A program made the position numbers and the translations under genes. From Candidatus Coatesbacteria bacterium RBG_13_66_14 (GTDB lineage Bacteria; RBG-13-66-14): a stretch of DNA of 9,984 nucleotides. How positions within the stretch are numbered: the stretch's first letter is position 1; each line of letters opens with the position of its first letter. Below the pieces are notes generated by a model. It made no database searches, was not told the DNA's origin, and saw only the letters and a program-made list of their open reading frames with translations. The stretch is from assembly GCA_001774505.1 (NCBI GenBank), contig MFAF01000001.1, forward strand, positions 5,871 to 15,854, given 5' to 3'. This document shows, piece after piece, positions 6,034 to 9,984 of this stretch.

Positions 6034-6064
6034 TTGGCGACGTGGTGCATTTTTCTGGTACAAT
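6034..6064 (+). promoter_or_regulatory. Probable promoter of the UPF0182 gene pair
   Basis: An extended -10, TGGTACAAT (6056-6064), is preceded by TTGGCG (6034-6039) at a long 19-bp spacing. The TG of the extended element may compensate for the suboptimal spacing. RNA would start near 6071, leaving a leader of about 70 nt. Confidence 0.6.
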
Positions 6065-6115
6065 GTCCACGGTGTTAACTACCTGCCACCAGGGCCCGGC
6101 GCCCCTTTAGCCCGG

Positions 6116-6130
6116 CCCGGTTCTTCCGGG
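6116..6130 (+). promoter_or_regulatory. Leader hairpin overlapping the ribosome binding region
   Basis: CCCGG (6116-6120) and CCGGG (6126-6130) can pair around a TTCTT loop. The best Shine-Dalgarno-like run, GGGG at 6128-6131, lies mostly in the 3' arm, 8 nt before the ATG at 6140, so folding could hide it. The stem is short and the leader is GC-rich enough to form competing pairs. Confidence 0.4.
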
Positions 6131-6139
6131 GTCACTCCT

Positions 6140-9043
6140 ATGAACTGGCTTTCCCGCAAGACGATACTCATCGTGATAGCGGTCATCGTCGGTCTCGTCA
6201 TCATCATGGCCGCACTCTCCGGCTTTTTTGTGGACATCTTCTGGTACACCTCCGAGGGTTTCAGCGATGTTTTCTGGACCCGCATCTGGGCCGCGGTGGG
6301 CTTCGGGCTCATCGTCTTCGGCCTGTACGTGATCGTCGTCGGCACGAGCCTCCTCCTGGCCTGGCTCTTCAGCCGCCAGAAACCCCACGTCGTCGCCGAG
6401 GAGGCGGTCATGCTCCCCTCCTTCGGGGAGAAGCTCCGCAAGTGGGGAGTTTGGCTGTTCGTCGCCGTGGGAGGTGCCTTCGCCATCATCAACGGCATCT
6501 CCGCCGGGGGCGAGTGGCAGGTGTTCCAACGTTTCCTCCACGCCACCAGCTTCGGCCTGGTGGATCCCGTCTTCGGCAACGACGTCTCCTTCTACGTCTT
6601 CCGGCTCCCCTTCTACCGGATGCTCTACGACCACCTCTTCGGCGCCCTGCTCCTCTCGACGGTCCTCATCGTGGTCTGGTACGTCTTCCGGAGGATGATC
6701 TGGCTCGAGAGCTGGAAGCTGCGCACGAACACGCTTGTCAAGGGCCACGTCCTGGCCATGATCGGCGGCATGTTCGCCCTGAAGGCCTGGGGGTACTACC
6801 TGGACAAGTTCGACATCCTGTTCACGGACCACGGCAAGTTCTACGGCGCCGGGTACGCAGAGGTGAACGCCAGCCTGCCCATGTACAACGTGCTTTTCTG
6901 GCTGACCCTGGCCTTCGGCGTCGCCGTCCTCGTCCTGACCTGGCTGAAGAGCAACAACTTCAAGATGCTCCTGATAATCGTGGCCTCTTTCATCGTGCTG
7001 CCCCTTGTCCTCCTCTACGCGGTCCCCTGGGCGGTGCAGACGCTGGAGGTCAACCCCAACGAGCTTTTGGTCGAGGAGCCCTACATCGGGCACAATATAG
7101 AGATGACCCAGGCCGCCTATGGGCTGGATCGAATCACGCCGAGGGCCTTCGGCGAGTCGGGCGAGGTACTCGCGGTATCGCAAGGGCTCGATGAGCCGGG
7201 CGAGGTCCTGGCCGAGAGAGTCCAGGCGGGCTCCATCGGCGGCGCGTCTTTCACTCCAGAGGAGGTGGAGGGCGCCGGCGTCGGGCCGCTCCTGACCCGA
7301 GCGGACATCGAGGAGAACAGGCCCACCATAGACAACATACGCATCTGGGACTGGCACTACCTGCGGCCGGTGTACAACCAGATTCAGAGCTTCAAGGACT
7401 ACTACGAGTTCGGCGAGGACATTGACATAGACCGCTACACCCTCGACGGGCGGCAGACCACGGTCACCCTCTCCCTGCGCGAGCTGAACCTGGATGGCTT
7501 ACCGCCCCAGGCCGACACCTGGCAGAACCGCCACCTCGTTTACACCCACGGCTACGGCGCCGTGTCCAACCCGGTGAACCTCAAGAACCCCTCCGGCCAG
7601 CCCATCTTCTACCTTAAGGACATCCCCCTGGAGAACCGGATGGAGGTCGCGCTCGACCGGCCGCAGATCTACTTCGGCGAAGGGAACATGGACTACTCCT
7701 TCGCCCCGGCCTCGGAGCCCATCGAGATAGATTACCCCGTGGGGAACACCAACCAGCTCACCAGCTACGACGCGAGCCTCGGCGGCGGGATACCGGTGGG
7801 CGGCTTCTGGCGCCGGCTGGCCATAGCCATCCACCTGGGCTCGCTTGACGTGCTCCTCTCCGACTACATCACTTCGGAAACGCGGCTCCTCATCCGCCGC
7901 AACATCCTGGAGCGGGTGGACGAGGTTGCGCCCTACCTCTACGCCGACACCGACCCCTACCCGGTGTTGACCAACGGGGGAATCTACTGGATCGTGGACT
8001 GCTACACCATCACCAGCCGCTTCCCCTACTCCCAGCCGATGCTGGACAACGGTGGGAACTACATCCGCAACTCGGTCAAGGTCGTGGTGGACGCCTACAC
8101 CGGCCACATGGATTTCTACATCGTTGGCGAGGACCCGCTGATCGAGACCTGGTCCAAGGTCTTCCCCGGGATGTACAAGGATTTCTCCGAGATGCCCGAG
8201 GACATCCGGGCCCACCTCCGCTATCCCAACGCGCTTTTCGCCATTCAGAGCCTGGTCTTCGCCACGTACCACATGAGCGATCCCCAGGACTTCTACAAAC
8301 GCTCCGACCGGTGGGAAATCCCCGGCCAGTCCCCGAACGGCGAGCTGTTCAGCGCCTACTACATGACGATGCGCCTGCCCGGTGAAGCGCACGAGGAGTT
8401 CATCGTGGTCACCCCCTTCGTGCCCGAGGGGAAGAAAATCATGGTGGGCTGGATGTGCGCCCGGTGCGACCCCGGTGTTTACGGGGAGATGATTCTCTAC
8501 ACCTTCCCCCGCACCGCGACCATTTACGGCCCGGAGCAGATAGACGCCCTGATAAACCAGAACCCCGAGTTCTCCAAGGAGCGCACCCTTCTCGGGAGTG
8601 AGGGATCCCAGGTCGGGCTCGGGAGAATCGTCATCATCCCCATCGAAAACTCCCTCATGTACGTGGAGCCGGTGTACATCCAGGCGGAGGCGGACGCCAT
8701 CCCCGAGCTGAAATACGTCCTGGTGGCCTACGGGAACCAGATAGCCATGTCCGACACCCTGGACGGGGCGCTCGACAAACTCTTCGGCCCCGCGACCCCG
8801 CCCGCCGAGGGGCCGGTCGTCGTGGAGGAGGGCGTGGAAGCCGCGGTCGAGACGGTGGAGACCGGGCCGGTCACCGCGATCGATCTGGGCGGGCTGCGGG
8901 ACCTAGCGCTGGAGTTCGACACCGCCTGGAAGGACTACAACGACGCCCGCGCCGTCCGCAATTGGGAAGCCTTCGGCCGCGCCGAGAAGCGGATCGAGAC
9001 CCTGCTCGACCGCTTGGACGAGCTGGCGGGGGGGATCCGGTAG
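6140..9043 (+). CDS. UPF0182 family (COG1615) large membrane protein
   Basis: Integral membrane protein of unknown function; the 967-residue length is normal for the family. Seven likely membrane segments lie at about residues 8-28, 50-77, 102-122, 168-188, 203-221, 249-269 and 275-299. A long, predicted extracytoplasmic region follows. Family hallmarks are FWYTSEGFSDVFWTRIW (34-50), the block RPTIDNIRIWDWHYLRPVYN (394-413) leading into the IQSFKDYYEF segment, and a late block around YVEPVYIQAEADAIPELKYV. Residues about 337-388, between GLDRI and the RPTIDN block, are a Gly/Glu-rich stretch that repeats GEVLA twice and looks longer than usual. The C-terminal end has an acidic Pro/Val linker (about 875-915) and a helical tail. 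Its stop codon directly abuts the next start codon, so the two products are made together. No enzymatic motif is visible. Confidence 0.93.
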   Translation: MNWLSRKTILIVIAVIVGLVIIMAALSGFFVDIFWYTSEGFSDVFWTRIWAAVGFGLIVFGLYVIVVGTSLLLAWLFSRQKPHVVAEEAVMLPSFGEKLRKWGVWLFVAVGGAFAIINGISAGGEWQVFQRFLHATSFGLVDPVFGNDVSFYVFRLPFYRMLYDHLFGALLLSTVLIVVWYVFRRMIWLESWKLRTNTLVKGHVLAMIGGMFALKAWGYYLDKFDILFTDHGKFYGAGYAEVNASLPMYNVLFWLTLAFGVAVLVLTWLKSNNFKMLLIIVASFIVLPLVLLYAVPWAVQTLEVNPNELLVEEPYIGHNIEMTQAAYGLDRITPRAFGESGEVLAVSQGLDEPGEVLAERVQAGSIGGASFTPEEVEGAGVGPLLTRADIEENRPTIDNIRIWDWHYLRPVYNQIQSFKDYYEFGEDIDIDRYTLDGRQTTVTLSLRELNLDGLPPQADTWQNRHLVYTHGYGAVSNPVNLKNPSGQPIFYLKDIPLENRMEVALDRPQIYFGEGNMDYSFAPASEPIEIDYPVGNTNQLTSYDASLGGGIPVGGFWRRLAIAIHLGSLDVLLSDYITSETRLLIRRNILERVDEVAPYLYADTDPYPVLTNGGIYWIVDCYTITSRFPYSQPMLDNGGNYIRNSVKVVVDAYTGHMDFYIVGEDPLIETWSKVFPGMYKDFSEMPEDIRAHLRYPNALFAIQSLVFATYHMSDPQDFYKRSDRWEIPGQSPNGELFSAYYMTMRLPGEAHEEFIVVTPFVPEGKKIMVGWMCARCDPGVYGEMILYTFPRTATIYGPEQIDALINQNPEFSKERTLLGSEGSQVGLGRIVIIPIENSLMYVEPVYIQAEADAIPELKYVLVAYGNQIAMSDTLDGALDKLFGPATPPAEGPVVVEEGVEAAVETVETGPVTAIDLGGLRDLALEFDTAWKDYNDARAVRNWEAFGRAEKRIETLLDRLDELAGGIR

Positions 9044-9940
9044 ATGAGAGCCGCGCCGCTACCGTTTCTTGTCCTGGTCGCCGCCGTCGCGGCCTCAAAC
9101 CTGACGGTGCCGGCGGACGGCTTGGTGCGAAGCGGGGGGCTGGTCTCCGCCGAGGCCGGGGGTGTGTGGCTGACGGGCGGCCAGACGGGGTCCTGGGCCG
9201 AGTATGAGGTCCAGCTGCCCTCCTGGGGAAAAAGCTTCGCCGTGGACATCGAGTGGTGGTCCCCCAGGCCGGGCGACGGGATAGCGGTTTACCTCTACGA
9301 CAACGGCGCCAAGGGTCCCGGCGCAATCCTCGGCGCCCCGGGGGGGCTGGATTTCCACTGGCGTCTCTGGAGCGTCTCCACGGACCGCTACGGCTTTTTC
9401 TCCTCCTCCCCGGAATTCCTCCTCACCAGCGGCGGCAACCCCGGCGGCCTGCGCCCGGTGGACGACTCCTGGAGGGTCAGGCTCCTGGTCTACGCAGATG
9501 GGGGGCTCCCCTTCGTCACCGATGAATCGGTCCACCTGGAGCGCGTCCGCTGGAACGTCTCGGAGCGCGACGAGCTGTGGAGCCCCGATTCGCCCAGTTG
9601 GGGCTCTCTCGTGGTCCCCGGTGACGCTTCGGGCTTCGATTTCGAGCGCGACCTCCTGGTCGCCTCGGCCACGGGAAGGCCGCCCATCGGCGAGGATCTC
9701 ACGGCCCGGGGCCGCCTCATGGCCATCCGCGCCGCCACGGTTCAAGCCCTCGCCCTGGCCGTGGCCTACATCGGGGACTACGTCCCCGACGCGGTTAAAC
9801 CCGACCAGTTGCCCGGCTACAGCATCCTCACCCGGGAGAAGCTCGCCGACGGCCGCTGGTTGGTGGAGATAGGGATCCCCCTGAACGGGCCCGGCGGGCT
9901 GGCTGATTTTCTGGGCTACATCGAGATTCGGCGGAAGTGA
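9044..9940 (+). CDS. Predicted secreted protein: beta-rich domain plus LPP20/FlgP-like domain
   Basis: The start codon immediately follows the UPF0182 stop, with a GGGGGGGAT run about 9 nt upstream, so translation is coupled. Of 298 residues, the first 17 or so form a short signal peptide (hydrophobic FLVLVAAVAAS) without a lipobox cysteine. Residues 25-170 are rich in Gly, Trp and beta-strand patterns, with GSWAEYEVQLPSWGKSFAVD (49-68) reminiscent of carbohydrate-binding beta-sandwich modules; this resemblance is tentative. Residues about 203-290 contain LVASATGRPP and ARGRLMAIRAATVQALALAV (221-240), the helix typical of LPP20/FlgP-type envelope lipoproteins, followed by a strand-turn LADGRWLVEIGIPL. 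An envelope or periplasmic role alongside UPF0182 is inferred. I do not recognise the whole architecture. Confidence 0.8.
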   Translation: MRAAPLPFLVLVAAVAASNLTVPADGLVRSGGLVSAEAGGVWLTGGQTGSWAEYEVQLPSWGKSFAVDIEWWSPRPGDGIAVYLYDNGAKGPGAILGAPGGLDFHWRLWSVSTDRYGFFSSSPEFLLTSGGNPGGLRPVDDSWRVRLLVYADGGLPFVTDESVHLERVRWNVSERDELWSPDSPSWGSLVVPGDASGFDFERDLLVASATGRPPIGEDLTARGRLMAIRAATVQALALAVAYIGDYVPDAVKPDQLPGYSILTREKLADGRWLVEIGIPLNGPGGLADFLGYIEIRRK

Positions 9941-9984
9941 CCCGCCGCTCTGCGCCGCAAGACGTGACTACCCCCGTAAAACCC

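Larger units (their letters stand above)
5810..6139. other. AT-rich intergenic region with divergent promoters
   Basis: No gene is supported in these 330 bases. About 5820-5990 is strikingly AT-rich compared with the GC-rich genes around it. It holds the promoter of the MgtE-like gene with a dyad, an upstream promoter-like repeat, and short palindromes GTTATAAC (near 5930) and GTTTAAAC (near 5944). From about 6000 the composition returns to GC-rich and carries the promoter and leader of the UPF0182 gene. The AT-rich part is a plausible site for a nucleoid or AT-hook protein. Confidence 0.75.

Noticed and set aside
6107..7357. Long minus-strand open frame (416 codons) opposite the UPF0182 gene, and a similar one at 7499-8392
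   Set aside because: Both lie entirely antisense to a clear conserved gene, are His/Gly/Asp/Val-rich as expected from reading GC-rich codons backwards, and show no domain pattern.
9941..9984. Possible start of another repeat copy at the window's right edge
   Set aside because: ACCCCCGTAAAACCC resembles the family ends, but the window stops before an interior or second arm can be seen.

Overview
The window is a GC-rich stretch of bacterial chromosome with tightly packed, mostly housekeeping genes. The gene set (RecN, NAD kinase, phosphate acetyltransferase, type I signal peptidase, a UPF0182 membrane protein) and the sigma-70-type promoters are bacterial. The mixture does not identify a phylum. 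The codon usage and the unfamiliar accessory proteins would fit an uncultivated high-GC lineage, but that is inference. There are no phage, IS, CRISPR, rRNA or tRNA features.

Layout, left to right. (1) 1-67: a GC-rich repeat with 13-bp inverted ends, just past the end of recN. (2) 85-2738, minus strand: a two-gene operon, nadK then recN (11 bp apart), read from a consensus TTGACA-N18-TATAAT promoter at 2769-2798. That promoter shows that nadK starts at 2738 and not at the more distant ATG. (3) 2856-3939, plus strand: a divergent promoter and pta, ended by a strong hairpin terminator at 3954-3985 that can also serve lepB arriving from the other side. (4) 4053-5809, minus strand: a small orphan protein resembling the start of the MgtE N-terminal domain, a repeat-filled gap, a basic protein with an AT-hook and a predicted winged-helix-like C-terminus, then lepB 7 bp later. 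(5) 5810-6139: an AT-rich intergenic region with outward-facing promoters, a likely operator dyad and a duplicated promoter-like block. (6) 6140-9940, plus strand: a 967-residue UPF0182 membrane protein whose stop codon abuts the start of a predicted secreted protein with a beta-rich half and an LPP20/FlgP-like half.

How the genes work together: nadK (NADP supply) and recN (double-strand-break repair) form a compact operon seen in many bacteria. Pta belongs to acetyl-CoA/acetyl-phosphate metabolism and is transcribed alone. lepB, which removes signal peptides, is co-directional and probably co-transcribed with the AT-hook protein. UPF0182 and its partner look like a translationally coupled envelope pair of unknown function.

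The less ordinary items are a dispersed GC-rich repeat family (one good copy, one partly duplicated copy, one degenerate copy), the dyad-containing promoter of the MgtE-like gene, the AT-hook protein next to lepB, the UPF0182/secreted-protein pair, and a 12-bp triplet repeat in lepB. I see no clear defence system or biosynthetic cluster.
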